A stretch of DNA of 64,000 nt from Cupriavidus yeoncheonensis (GTDB taxonomy: Bacteria; Pseudomonadota; Gammaproteobacteria; Burkholderiales; Burkholderiaceae), in NCBI RefSeq assembly GCF_905397275.1, contig NZ_CAJPUY010000024.1:1-64000 (forward strand). The letters run 5' to 3'. Position numbers and translations under genes: made by a program. The notes under the pieces were generated by a model, which was given only the letters and a program-made list of their open reading frames with translations, did not search any database and was not told the DNA's origin. Shown piece by piece: positions 18,201 to 26,511 of the stretch. Numbering within the stretch: position 1 is the stretch's first letter; each line of letters starts with the position of its first letter.

Positions 18201-18267
18201 GACCCTGGTTTTCCTGCCAGCGCTATACGCGGCCTGTTACCACGCCCGACGCCCTGGCTCGAACTGA
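15214..18267 (+). CDS. RND family efflux pump, inner membrane permease
   Basis: A 1017-residue proton-driven pump of the AcrB/hydrophobe-amphiphile type. It has the N-terminal membrane helix (HQQMIAFLLLLLSVTGILAYTSL), a large periplasmic loop with the porter repeats, a block of helices from about residue 340 containing LGALIIALGLLVDDAIIAVEMM (the Asp pair of the proton relay), a second periplasmic loop, and a final helix block with GVIALAGMIIRNSVILVVQID. Length matches the family. The ATG at 15214 overlaps the adaptor stop. Substrates cannot be predicted, but the divergent TetR suggests induction by a toxic compound, perhaps an aromatic handled by neighbouring pathways. Confidence 0.93.
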   Translation: MKGINLSEWALKHQQMIAFLLLLLSVTGILAYTSLGQKEDPEFTIKTMVVQAYWPGSSAQQMADQVTDKIERKLQEVAEIDYTSSYVKPGETQIKVNLREDVPPKAVPDVWYQVRKKLGDIRQTLPQGTQGPFFNDEFGDTFGNMYALTGDGFSYEDLRRFADAARNEFLRVSDVNKVDLIGKQEEKIYVEMSTAKLASLGLDPALIASTLAQTNAVTAAGTVQTTSEQVRLTVGGEFDSVDNIRAIGIHAGGRTFRLGDIAEVHRGFIEPAAQRMRFNGTETMGLAVSMRKGGDVIHLGSQLDETVRRIRAELPVGVEIHAVSDQPRVVEHSVFEFKKSLTEAVVIVLAVSFLSLGVRSGLVVAMSIPLVLAMTFLAMYVLGIELQRISLGALIIALGLLVDDAIIAVEMMALKLEQGWDKFRAATYAYTATAFPMLTGTLITAAGFLPVGFAKSGTGEYVFSLFQVVGISLLLSWVVAVLFTPYIGFKLLKQEAHASHDEDAVYQSGFYVKFRHFIDFCLTHRRWVIAITFAAFAGSLALFKVVPQQFFPASDRPELIVDLWMPKASTFDASEREVRDLERLLKRDADIEAVTSFVGNGAPRFYLPLDVQTPNLNLGELMVMTKGGEARERVMAKIDKLFDERFANVRGRVLRLENGPPVGYPVQFRVFGSDNAKVREIGERVAAIMRDNPNLRRVNVDWGERVKRMQVDVDQDKARVLGVSSGQIKEALQASLSGTPVTQYREGDQGLDVVARLVEAERTDLNNLKDAKIYLRDGKFVPVSQVARLSLESEDSELWRRNRIPTLTVRADVSGGQAPDVTRVLMPKIEELTRALPLGYGIDVGGATESSAKAQKSVFAVMPVTVIIVLLLLMIQLQDMKKTGMVLLTAPLGLIGVSAIMAAFHIPFGFVAMLGVIALAGMIIRNSVILVVQIDHDVAAGVPLWTAIVESAVRRLRPIVLTALAAILGMVPLTHSVFWGPMAWAIMGGLAVATLLTLVFLPALYAACYHARRPGSN

Positions 18268-18295
18268 CGGGCATTCCAGACAAAGAGATTCTCCA

Positions 18296-19663
18296 ATGAA
18301 GACCATTTCAAACACCGCCCGACGGGCGGCGCAGGCGGCGTTCGCCCTGTTTCTGGCAGCCGGTGCCGGACAGGCGGGCGCGATGGACCTGGTTGAAGCC
18401 TATTCGCAGGCATTGCACAACGATCCGGCAGCACTCGCCGCTGACGAAGCGCTGACCGCCGGCCGCGAGAAGGCGGTGCAGGGCAACGCATTGCTGCGTC
18501 CGCGCATCAACCTGCAGGCTGGCGCGTCCCGGATCAACAATCGCTCTTCCGCCGACCTGCCGGCGCCGCTGTCCGGGCTGGCCCCGTCCAATACCAATGG
18601 CACGGTCAGGCAGGCATCGGTGCAGCTGGTGCAACCGCTCTACGACAAGGCCGCGGGTGCAACCAGGCGGCAATTGCGCGAGCAGTCCGAACTCGCCCGG
18701 ACGCAGTTCGATCACTCCCGAGAGAGTCTCGCGCTGCGGGTGGCAGATGCCTATTTCGGTGTCCTGGTGGCGGAAGAGACGCTGCGCGTAGTACAGGCCG
18801 AAAAGCGCGCGTTGGGACAGCAGCGTGACCGTGCCAAAGCGCGCTTTGACGTCGGCCAGGGCAAGATCACGGACCTGCAGGAAGCCCAGGCACGGCTCGA
18901 CGGCGTGGAGGCGCGGGAAGTGTCGGCCACCTCGACGCTCGAACTGCGACGCGCCAGCTATCGCGAGACGATTGGTGTTGCGCCCGATCGGCTCTCGGCT
19001 CTGGCGCCGACCTTTGCCGCGCAGCCGCCGCTGCCGGACGATCTGACTGCCTGGCAGATGAGGGGCGAGGACCGGAACACCGTGGTCAAGACCAGGCAAT
19101 CCGAGCTGGAAATTGCCGGGGCGGAAATCGACAAGTTTCGTCTCGCGAGCCGGCCGACGCTGAACCTGGTGGCCGGCTATGGCACCGAGGACCAGAACGG
19201 CAACCTGTCGCCGCTGGTGGCGCGGGAGGGCAACCGCACGGCGCTGATCGGACTCCAGCTCAATATCCCGATTTACGCCGGCGGCGGGATCGATTCGCGA
19301 GAGCGCGAGGCCGCCGCAAAGCGGCGCCAGGCCGAGCAGGAACTTGCCGCCGCGCGACGTGACGTGAGATTGCAGGTGCAGGACGGGTTCCTGGCAGTAA
19401 AGACTGGTGTGTCTCGTATCGCTGCGCTCGAGCAGGCGCTCGTGTCTGCGCGCAGCGCCCTGGAGTCGACCACCCTCGGGCGCGACGTGGGTACGCGTAC
19501 GCAGCCGGATGTCCTCGACGCGCAGCAGCGCATGTATACGGCGGAGCTGAACTTGATCCAGGCACGCGTCGACTATCTGATGGGTCGCCTCCGACTGGAA
19601 GCGGCGGCCGGCGAACTGAATGAGGACAGCCTGCGCGCATTGAGCGCGTGGCTGGCGTCGTAA
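18296..19663 (+). CDS. TolC-family outer membrane efflux channel
   Basis: A 455-residue outer membrane protein with a signal peptide (AAQAAFALFLAAGAGQAGA). It shows the internal duplication of TolC: DLVEAYSQALHNDPAALAADEALTAGREKAVQGNALLRPRINLQAG at the start of repeat one, and NTVVKTRQSELEIAGAEIDKFRLASRPTLNLVAGYG at the start of repeat two. Long coiled-coil helices with ARARLDG and RREAAAKRRQAEQEL patterns form the periplasmic tunnel. It starts 28 bases after the pump stop and completes the tripartite exporter. This group resembles type-I-secretion TolC proteins more than OprM, because no lipoprotein Cys is present. Confidence 0.9.
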   Translation: MKTISNTARRAAQAAFALFLAAGAGQAGAMDLVEAYSQALHNDPAALAADEALTAGREKAVQGNALLRPRINLQAGASRINNRSSADLPAPLSGLAPSNTNGTVRQASVQLVQPLYDKAAGATRRQLREQSELARTQFDHSRESLALRVADAYFGVLVAEETLRVVQAEKRALGQQRDRAKARFDVGQGKITDLQEAQARLDGVEAREVSATSTLELRRASYRETIGVAPDRLSALAPTFAAQPPLPDDLTAWQMRGEDRNTVVKTRQSELEIAGAEIDKFRLASRPTLNLVAGYGTEDQNGNLSPLVAREGNRTALIGLQLNIPIYAGGGIDSREREAAAKRRQAEQELAAARRDVRLQVQDGFLAVKTGVSRIAALEQALVSARSALESTTLGRDVGTRTQPDVLDAQQRMYTAELNLIQARVDYLMGRLRLEAAAGELNEDSLRALSAWLAS

Positions 19664-19743
19664 TGCGCGCAAGACAGACGAACGTCGCCTGCGCCTCGAC
19701 CACACCGCAACCCACGGCGCCGCTGGCACACAAGGCAACTGGC

Positions 19744-21141
19744 ATGGCTCGCCGCCTGACGGTATTGATCGCGGCCGTCGCACTGGCGGCCTGCTCGACC
19801 GCGCGGCCCTGGATCAACGAGCCGATTGCCGCGGAATCCCCGCTTCCGTCGACGAGCCCCGTGCAGGTGCCGGAACAGTCGCGACCGCCGAGCATCATCG
19901 CAGCCGTTACGCTGTCCGGCGGCGGTGCGCGAGCAGCGGCGTTCGGCCTCGGCGTGCTGGAGGAAATGAAAGCCACGCGTTTCGACTGGGAAGGCCGCAG
20001 CACGACGCTGCTGGATGAGGTCGGCCTGGTCAGTGGCGTGTCGGGCGGCAGCGTGCTGGCTGCGTATTTCGCGGCGTTCGGCGACGAGACCCTGACGCGT
20101 TTTGAGCCCGAATTCCTGCTGACGGACTTCCAGGGTGGCCTCGTCAGCCATGTGTTGGCGCCAGGCACGCTGTACAGGATGACCTCGCCATGGTTCGGCC
20201 GCACCAATGTCCTGCAGGAAAAACTTGAGGCGCTCTACCGGGGCAAGACCTTCGGTGACCTGCGCGCCCGAAGCCGTGGGCCGCATCTGTTGGTGACCGC
20301 AACCGACCTTACCACCGGGGCGGCGTTCGAGTTCACCCCTGAGCAGTTTGCCCTGATCTGCTCCGACCTTGGCAGCGTGCCCTTGTCATTTGCCGTGGCC
20401 GCGTCGTCATCGGTTCCGATCTTGCTCAGTCCCGTGACGCTGCGCAACTATGCCGGTGCCTGTCCCCAGGCCGCCCAACTGGCCGACGCTGTACGCAGCG
20501 ACCGCAATCTGCAGGCAAGGATGCTGCATGCCAGTGCGCAGAGCTATCTCGACGCCGAGAACCGGCCGTACCTGCATCTTGTCGACGGTGGCCTGGTTGA
20601 CAACCTGGGCGTGCGGGGCCTGCTGGACCGTACCGCGGCGCGCGGCTCGCTCGACGCGAGCTTCGGAAATCTGCCTGCAGGCTCGATACGCAAGATTGTG
20701 CTGATCAGCGTGAATTCAGAACGCGACACCGCGGAGCGCATTGACCGTAGCGACCGGGTGCCTGTGACACCACAGGTTCTGGATTCTCTGATCTTCGGCG
20801 CCGGCTCCCGCGCGACCGGTGAAACCATCGCGGCAATGGATGACAACGTCCGCCGCTGGGCCAAGGAGTTGACCGCAGTGCGTGGCACGAAGGATAGCCC
20901 GTTTGCGCCGGATGCGGAAATTCATGTGATCAGTGTCAGCCTGCGCGACGTGAAGGACCCGGGAGTCCGTCAGGCGCTGCTTCAGGTACCGACGGCGCTG
21001 ACGATCCTGCCGGGGCAAGCGCATCAGCTGGTGGAAGCGGGCCGCTCGGCGCTGCGCGATTCGGCCGAATTCCTGCGGCTGAGAGAAAGCCTGGAACGGG
21101 CGGAGACCAGGCCGAGCCTGCACGCGGGTCCCGCCGAATAA
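19744..21141 (+). CDS. patatin-like phospholipase lipoprotein
   Basis: A 465-residue lipoprotein if it starts at the ATG at 19744: MARRLTVLIAAVALAAC gives a lipobox with Cys17. An earlier ATG at 19663, overlapping the TolC stop, would add 27 residues before the signal and is less likely. Patatin motifs are complete: the glycine-rich oxyanion loop SGGGARAAAFG (59-69), nucleophile Ser100 in GVSGG, and catalytic Asp281 in DGG. It would hydrolyse acyl esters of lipids at the periplasmic face of a membrane. Linkage to an RND-TolC operon is uncommon; a role in repairing or remodelling membrane lipids during exposure to the pump substrate is a guess. Confidence 0.85.
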   Translation: MARRLTVLIAAVALAACSTARPWINEPIAAESPLPSTSPVQVPEQSRPPSIIAAVTLSGGGARAAAFGLGVLEEMKATRFDWEGRSTTLLDEVGLVSGVSGGSVLAAYFAAFGDETLTRFEPEFLLTDFQGGLVSHVLAPGTLYRMTSPWFGRTNVLQEKLEALYRGKTFGDLRARSRGPHLLVTATDLTTGAAFEFTPEQFALICSDLGSVPLSFAVAASSSVPILLSPVTLRNYAGACPQAAQLADAVRSDRNLQARMLHASAQSYLDAENRPYLHLVDGGLVDNLGVRGLLDRTAARGSLDASFGNLPAGSIRKIVLISVNSERDTAERIDRSDRVPVTPQVLDSLIFGAGSRATGETIAAMDDNVRRWAKELTAVRGTKDSPFAPDAEIHVISVSLRDVKDPGVRQALLQVPTALTILPGQAHQLVEAGRSALRDSAEFLRLRESLERAETRPSLHAGPAE

Positions 21142-21262
21142 TGCAATCGGCCCATTGCGCGTCGGACTGCGACGCGATCATTTCGCGAGAGGCGACTGGT
21201 TTCACCAGACGTACATCGGCAGGCTCGACTGAAAATTCGACACCGCAATTCATGCTTTCATA

Positions 21263-21296
21263 TTGACTTAACGGTCAGGATGACCATAATGTCATC
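21263..21296 (+). promoter_or_regulatory. promoter of the dioxygenase/Mo-enzyme operon with two overlapping inverted repeats
   Basis: TTGACT (21263-21268) is followed after 16 bases by CATAAT (21285-21290). Two perfect inverted repeats overlap this promoter: GGTCA-GGA-TGACC (21273-21285) in the spacer, and GATGAC-CATAAT-GTCATC (21279-21296) centred on the -10 box. A repressor bound to either would occlude polymerase. No regulator gene is adjacent, since the upstream gene is the patatin, so control is by a distant protein. Confidence 0.6.
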
Positions 21297-21347
21297 GAAA
21301 GATCGGGCGTTGCTACAGGCAATGCCCGGCCATCTCCAGGAGACGAC

Positions 21348-22490
21348 ATGACCCGCCAGCCTCGCAGCGTGCTGCGCACGCCGCCAGCATTTCCAGAAAG
21401 TGCACTGCCTTCCTCGGTCCAGAAACTCCAGCGGCCAGAAGCCCTGGTGAAAGCCCAGGCGCTTGCTTTTCTCATCTTTGAAAAGCATGACTTGCGCGCT
21501 GCAGAGAGCTTCCTGACGGATTTCGGCATGTGCAGCGTGTCGCGCACGGACAAGCAGTTGCTGATGCGCGGTGCCGGGCCACAGCCATGCCTGCTGTTGA
21601 TACAGAAAGGCCGGCGCTCGCGTTATGTCGGCGCCGCGTTTACCGTTCGCAGCGAGGCCGATCTGGTTCGCCTCGAGGCCGAGGCGAATGCCCGTCGACT
21701 GCCGCAGGGCTCCGTTCCGGGAGGCGGTTCTGGCGTCGAGCTGACCGACCCGGCCGGGAATCTCCTGTGGCTGGTCACGGGACAGCAGCCGCTCAATCGG
21801 CTGCCATTGCGGGAACCGACACACGCTCTCGCGAATGATCCAGGGCAGCTTCGCAGGGTGAATGCAATGGTGCGGCCGCCGCTGGAGCCCGCCGCCGTGG
21901 TGAAGCTCGGCCACGTCGTGCTCCAGACCGTGGACTTTCCTGGCATGGCGGGCTGGTACATGCGGCATCTCGGCCTGATCCCGACCGATGTTCAGTATCT
22001 GGAGGACGGGTCACCGAACCTCTGCTTTTTCCGCCTGGATCTGGGAAGCACGCCCGCGGACCATCACTCCTTCGTTCTCGCAGGAGGGATTGAGGAGAAG
22101 TATGAGCACAGTGCGTACGAGGTGCTCGACCTTGATGCGCTCGGACAGGGCCACAACGTGCTGCGTGCGAACGGCCACCGGCATATGTGGGGCATCGGCC
22201 GGCACGTCCTCGGCAGCCAACTCTTCGACTACTGGTTCGATCCCGACGGCATGGAGTTCGAGCACTACACCGACGGCGATGTCTTTACCGCCGACCATGA
22301 GACGCATTACGTCCCCCTCGACATGTCCGGCATCTGGGCCTGGGGCGACGACGTCCCGGCCAGCATGGGCGTCAAGCGCAATTTCGACACGGTGTTCCGT
22401 GTGGCTCGATTGCTGCGGTCCGGACGGTTATCCCTGGAGCGCCTGAAGTTGCTTGGGCGCGCCATGAGTCCTGCTCGACCCTGGCTGTGA
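21348..22490 (+). CDS. VOC-fold extradiol ring-cleavage dioxygenase
   Basis: A 380-residue two-domain VOC protein of the type I extradiol dioxygenase family, which opens catechol-like rings next to the diol with Fe(II) and O2. The catalytic C-terminal domain shows likely metal ligands His189 (KLGHVVLQT), His254 (YEHSAYEVLD) and Glu303 (DPDGMEFEHYTDGD), in the spacing of BphC-like enzymes. The N-terminal domain is degenerate, as usual. AGGAGAC precedes the ATG at 21348. It is the first gene behind the promoter at 21263-21296 and is followed by an FAH-family hydrolase, the usual next step after ring opening. About 80 residues longer than BphC because of N-terminal and C-terminal tails. Confidence 0.82.
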   Translation: MTRQPRSVLRTPPAFPESALPSSVQKLQRPEALVKAQALAFLIFEKHDLRAAESFLTDFGMCSVSRTDKQLLMRGAGPQPCLLLIQKGRRSRYVGAAFTVRSEADLVRLEAEANARRLPQGSVPGGGSGVELTDPAGNLLWLVTGQQPLNRLPLREPTHALANDPGQLRRVNAMVRPPLEPAAVVKLGHVVLQTVDFPGMAGWYMRHLGLIPTDVQYLEDGSPNLCFFRLDLGSTPADHHSFVLAGGIEEKYEHSAYEVLDLDALGQGHNVLRANGHRHMWGIGRHVLGSQLFDYWFDPDGMEFEHYTDGDVFTADHETHYVPLDMSGIWAWGDDVPASMGVKRNFDTVFRVARLLRSGRLSLERLKLLGRAMSPARPWL

Positions 22491-22535
22491 ACGCTCTCGC
22501 GGTCACTGCAAGAACCCTCACATCAAGGAGAACAA

Positions 22536-23492
22536 ATGGCTGTCAAGGTCGTCCGATATAGCCATGCCGGCGAGCCACACTGGGGCGTGGTCCACGACCG
22601 CCGTATCGCACCACTGCTCTGCGATGGCGCCAGTACTGCCGACTTCGTCACGAATGGCCTGGAAGCAGCCTGGCGCAGCACGCCGGGCGAGGCAACGCTT
22701 GCGCTCGATGGTGTCACGCTGCTGCCGCCAGTGACGCCAGACCGCCAGTTCTTGTGCCAGGGCATTAACTACGCCAGTCATGTACGTGAGTCTGGCATGG
22801 ACCCCGACAAGATCGGCTTCAACACGCTGTTCACCAAGGCTCCTTCGTGTCTCGCCGCGGCTGACGCCGACGTCTTGCGGCCGGGGCATGTGCACCTGCT
22901 CGACTACGAGATCGAACTCGGCCTGGTTGTGCGCAAGCCGCTGACGGGCGCGCTCCGCGTCGGTCCGGAGCAGCTTCACGAGTTTCTCGCGGGTGTCACC
23001 ATTGTCAATGACATTTCCGCCCGCGACGTTCAGCTGCCACAGGCTCAGTTCTACAAAGGAAAGAGCTATCGCAGCTTTGGTCCCGTGGGTCCTTTCCTGG
23101 TACTGCTGAACGCCGAGGAATGGGCACGCTGGCCTGAATTGCGCATGCGGCTACATGTGAACGGGCAGCCGCGCCAGGACACCTACTGCGGCGACATGAT
23201 CTTCAAACCGCACCAGACGCTGACGGAGTTGTCCGCGCTCCATGATCTGCAGCCCGGTGACCTCATTGCCACCGGCACGCCGGCGGGCTGCGCAGCCCGC
23301 GCGCCGGGCAAGCTGGCGACGTGGGTGTTCCGCCACGTACTGTCCGAGCGTACGAAGTGGCAACTTTTCATCAAGAAGGGTCGCTCGAACCCCGCCTACC
23401 TTCAGCCGGGAGACATCATGACTGCTTCGATTCGCACGGACGATGGTGCGATCGAGCTGGGCGAGCAGCGCAATCGCGTGGTGTCGGCATGA
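22536..23492 (+). CDS. fumarylacetoacetate hydrolase (FAH) family protein
   Basis: A 318-residue FAH-fold enzyme that cleaves, hydrates or decarboxylates beta-diketo acids, usually with Mg2+. The family core is visible: QFLCQGINYASHVRESG, then LDYEIELGLVVRKPL with the metal-binding Glu pair, TIVNDISARDVQLPQAQFYKGKSYRSFGPVGPFLV, and LIATGTPAGCA. AAGGAGAACAA gives a strong ribosome binding site. It follows the extradiol dioxygenase by 45 bases and probably processes the ring-opened product. The next gene overlaps its stop by four bases. Confidence 0.88.
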   Translation: MAVKVVRYSHAGEPHWGVVHDRRIAPLLCDGASTADFVTNGLEAAWRSTPGEATLALDGVTLLPPVTPDRQFLCQGINYASHVRESGMDPDKIGFNTLFTKAPSCLAAADADVLRPGHVHLLDYEIELGLVVRKPLTGALRVGPEQLHEFLAGVTIVNDISARDVQLPQAQFYKGKSYRSFGPVGPFLVLLNAEEWARWPELRMRLHVNGQPRQDTYCGDMIFKPHQTLTELSALHDLQPGDLIATGTPAGCAARAPGKLATWVFRHVLSERTKWQLFIKKGRSNPAYLQPGDIMTASIRTDDGAIELGEQRNRVVSA

Positions 23493-24529
23493 ACTCCCCA
23501 GACTTCGGACCTGCTACCGCGGTTGCCGCGATCGACGGATTCGGGGAGGACTTTGCGCTGCAGGTTCGTCCGATGTCCAAAAGGAAGCCGAGCAACGGCG
23601 AAGTCGTGGTGAAGGTCGAGGCAGCGGCGGTCAATCCCATCGATGTGCGCCGACGCGGCGGCTATGGCAGGAGAATCTTTTCGCTGATGGGGGCAACGCG
23701 CATGCCCCTGGTTCTCGGCAACGATTTTGCAGGGATTGTTTGTGCCGTGGGTGCTGGCGTGAACGGCTTGCGCGAAGGCGACGCTGTTTTCGGGGCCAAG
23801 CCTCCGTCAAGCGAGGGGACGCATGCCACGCACGTAATGGTCCGGGCCGACCACGTTGCGCTCAGCCCTTCATCTATTCCGGCTGACGCCCTTGCCACGT
23901 TACCCTACAACTTCCAAACCGTGGCGAGAGCATTCGCGGACGCTGGCATTTCGCGCGATACCGTGCGGGAGCGCCCGGTACTCGTGTATGGGGCGACTGG
24001 CGGCCTCGGACAAATTGCTGTCAGGTTGCTCTACCTGCTGGGAGCCAAGGTCACGGCGGTCGGCGCAAAGAACGGGCTCCAGGCCTGTTTTGACGCTGGC
24101 GCCGCGGAAGTGGTAGACCGCCATGCGCAATCGCTCGCCAGCTTGCCGCGGCATTTTGCCGCCACGCTGAACTTCGCCAACTGGGACGATGAAGCAAAGC
24201 TGCTGCACCTGCTCTCGCCAGACGCGGTGGGTCATGCAACAACGGTTCATCCGCTGCTCGGCAACTTCGACAGACTGGGCCTGATCGCGGGCGGCGTCGC
24301 CTCGTTCGCTGGCAAGCGGGCCAAACGCGCCCTGATTCCGCACGGCGCACGGTACGGGTGGACGACGTTCCGCTCGAGCTCAGCCGTGCTGGAATCGCTT
24401 ACCACCTGCGCAGCGTCCCTGCGCCCACTTTGCGTGAAGACCTTCCCGCTTTCGCAGGTGGAGCAGGCATACCTGCACGTCGCCCGGCGCGAGCCCGGGC
24501 GGGCAGTCCTGCTGCCACAGCAACCCTGA
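23489..24529 (+). CDS. MDR-superfamily NADPH:quinone reductase-like protein
   Basis: A 346-residue medium-chain dehydrogenase. The GroES-like domain shows VVKVEAAAVNPIDVRRRGGYG and PLVLGNDFAGIVCAVGAGVNGLREGD. The Rossmann domain carries VYGATGGLGQIAVRLLYLLGAKVTAVG. The catalytic zinc ligands of alcohol dehydrogenases (GHE and the structural Cys cluster) are absent, so it belongs with quinone oxidoreductases and RTN4IP1-like proteins that reduce enones or quinones with NADPH. The ATG at 23489 overlaps the FAH stop (ATGA), showing coupling. Here it might reduce a quinone or an unsaturated pathway intermediate. Confidence 0.82.
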   Translation: MNSPDFGPATAVAAIDGFGEDFALQVRPMSKRKPSNGEVVVKVEAAAVNPIDVRRRGGYGRRIFSLMGATRMPLVLGNDFAGIVCAVGAGVNGLREGDAVFGAKPPSSEGTHATHVMVRADHVALSPSSIPADALATLPYNFQTVARAFADAGISRDTVRERPVLVYGATGGLGQIAVRLLYLLGAKVTAVGAKNGLQACFDAGAAEVVDRHAQSLASLPRHFAATLNFANWDDEAKLLHLLSPDAVGHATTVHPLLGNFDRLGLIAGGVASFAGKRAKRALIPHGARYGWTTFRSSSAVLESLTTCAASLRPLCVKTFPLSQVEQAYLHVARREPGRAVLLPQQP

Positions 24530-24560
24530 CAAAAAGAACCCCCACATCAAGGAGACAAGC

Positions 24561-26492
24561 ATGCCCGATACAACGGTGGGCGACGGGACTTTGTCCGGCG
24601 AAATCCGGACCCAGGCCGATATCGACGTCTTTGAACGCACGCCCTGGCAAGAGAAGGTTCCCGCGCAAAACACATACGAGCTCCTGTGCCGCGCATGCGA
24701 TCGCCATCAGGAGCAGACCGCGCTTCGCTTCGTGATGACTGGAGCGCCCGACGCCCCCGAGTTTACGGTGAACTACGCGAGCCTGAAAGCGCGCGTGACG
24801 CAAGCCGCCAATGCTTTCTTCCGTGCCGGCGTGACACCAGGTACTGCGGTAACCGTGCTGCTTCCCAATCTCCCTGAGACTCACTATGCCTTGCTCGGCG
24901 CGCAGGCCGCAGGCATTGCCAGTCCCATCAACCCGATGCTCGAGGTGGACTATATCGCCGCCATCGTCGAGGAAACCGGGGCCCAGGTGCTGGTCGCCTG
25001 CGCGCCGATGGACGACAGCACGCTTTGGGACAAGGCCATCGCTGTGGTTGACCGTTGTCGTGCGGTGCGGACCCTGTTCGTCGTCAGCGCTACGCCGTAC
25101 GTTGGCGAAGAAGAGCGCAAGCGCCTGGAGGCGGCATTCGAAGCGGCGTCACGGCCGGCTCGCGTGGATGTGAATATCGTCGGCTTCGAAGAGGCGTTGG
25201 CGGCCGAGCCTTCAGACACGCTGGTCTCTGAGCGACGCATTCTGCCGACCGACATCTGCTCGTACTTTCATACCGGTGGCACCACCGGCCTGCCAAAAGT
25301 CGCGACGCACGCGCATCTCAACGAGGCGTTCGTTGCGTCAATGCTGAGCGTGCTCACCCCGTCCTCCAATACAATCCTGTGCGGCCTTCCGCTGTTCCAT
25401 GTGAACGGCGCGATGGTCACCGGTCTGGCCGCCTTCCATAGCGGCTGGGAGGTCGTCATGCTCACGGCGGCCGGCTATCGCGGTCACGGCGTGATGGCGA
25501 ACTTCTGGAAGCTGGTTGAACGGTTTCGGGCGAACAGCTTCAGTGGTGTGCCGACGATCTATAGCACACTAGCCGATCTGCCTCGCGATGGCGCCGACAT
25601 TTCTTCGCTTCGCTTCGCCTTCTGCGGTGCCGCGCCGCTGCCGGCCGAAGTTGCGAGACGCTTCGAAGCTGCCGCCGGCATCCCGTTGTACGAGGGCTAT
25701 GGCATGACAGAAGGCGCGTGCGTTTCGGCCCTCAGTTCGCCACTTGGCGAGCGCCGCCTCGGTAGCGTTGGATTGCGTCTCCCCCACCAGGCCATCGGAG
25801 TCTGGAAGAGTGGTAGCGCCGGCCTTGCGACTGAACCGGCCGCTCCCGGCGAAACCGGTGTGATCGGCATTCATGGTCCCAATGTGTTCCCGGGCTACCT
25901 GCAGGAGCACGATAACCGCGGCATCTGGCTAAAGCCGGGCTGGCTCAACACCGGCGACCTCGGTTATCTCGATGCGGATGGCTATCTGCACCTGACGGGC
26001 CGTGCCAAGGAACTGATCATTCGCGGCGGCCACAATATCGACCCGGCAATGATCGAGGAAGCGCTCCTTCAGCATCCGGCGGTGGCGATGGCGGCTGCAG
26101 TGAGCCAGCCGGATGCGCACGCCGGTGAATTGCCCGTTGCCTATGTCACGCTCAAGCCGGGGCACGTTCTCTCCGCTGACGAGTTGCTGGCTGCGGCGCG
26201 CACGCTTGTACCGGAGCGCGCCGCCGTACCCGCACGCGTCGAAATCCTGCAAGCGCTGCCGCTGACCCCTGTCGGCAAAGTGGCCCGCGCCGAGTTGCGC
26301 ATGCGCGCTGTCGAGGAAGTATTCCGCGAACATCTGGCACTGGCCGGTGTGCCCGCCAACGTACGTGTTGGGCCGGATATCAGGCGGGGCACCGTAGCGT
26401 TCATCCAATGCGCCGCCGCCGACGCCGAACGCGTGCGGGATCTCCTGGTCGGACGGTTTCCATTCCCGCTCGACTTCACTCATCCGGCGTGA
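24561..26492 (+). CDS. acyl-CoA synthetase (AMP-forming, ANL superfamily)
   Basis: A 643-residue adenylating enzyme. The P-loop is YFHTGGTTGLPKVATHAH, followed by LPLFHVNGAMVTGL, the acyl-site motif YEGYGMTEGA, the hinge segment LNTGDLGYLDADGYLHLTGRAKELIIRGGHNIDP and the C-terminal lysine region LPLTPVGKVARAELR. About 80 residues longer than the usual 540-580, mainly at the C-terminus where a short extra segment follows the catalytic Lys. It activates a carboxylic acid to its CoA ester. AAGGAGACAAG precedes the ATG. It lies between the ring-cleavage genes and the molybdenum enzyme, so its substrate is probably an aromatic or long-chain acid of that pathway. Confidence 0.9.
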   Translation: MPDTTVGDGTLSGEIRTQADIDVFERTPWQEKVPAQNTYELLCRACDRHQEQTALRFVMTGAPDAPEFTVNYASLKARVTQAANAFFRAGVTPGTAVTVLLPNLPETHYALLGAQAAGIASPINPMLEVDYIAAIVEETGAQVLVACAPMDDSTLWDKAIAVVDRCRAVRTLFVVSATPYVGEEERKRLEAAFEAASRPARVDVNIVGFEEALAAEPSDTLVSERRILPTDICSYFHTGGTTGLPKVATHAHLNEAFVASMLSVLTPSSNTILCGLPLFHVNGAMVTGLAAFHSGWEVVMLTAAGYRGHGVMANFWKLVERFRANSFSGVPTIYSTLADLPRDGADISSLRFAFCGAAPLPAEVARRFEAAAGIPLYEGYGMTEGACVSALSSPLGERRLGSVGLRLPHQAIGVWKSGSAGLATEPAAPGETGVIGIHGPNVFPGYLQEHDNRGIWLKPGWLNTGDLGYLDADGYLHLTGRAKELIIRGGHNIDPAMIEEALLQHPAVAMAAAVSQPDAHAGELPVAYVTLKPGHVLSADELLAAARTLVPERAAVPARVEILQALPLTPVGKVARAELRMRAVEEVFREHLALAGVPANVRVGPDIRRGTVAFIQCAAADAERVRDLLVGRFPFPLDFTHPA

Positions 26493-26511
26493 CCCGCAAC
26501 TCGATCTAGCG

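Noticed and set aside
18308..19783. A 491-codon minus-strand open frame opposite the TolC-like gene
   Set aside because: Composition is that of an antisense shadow; the plus-strand TolC protein has signal peptide and duplicated core.
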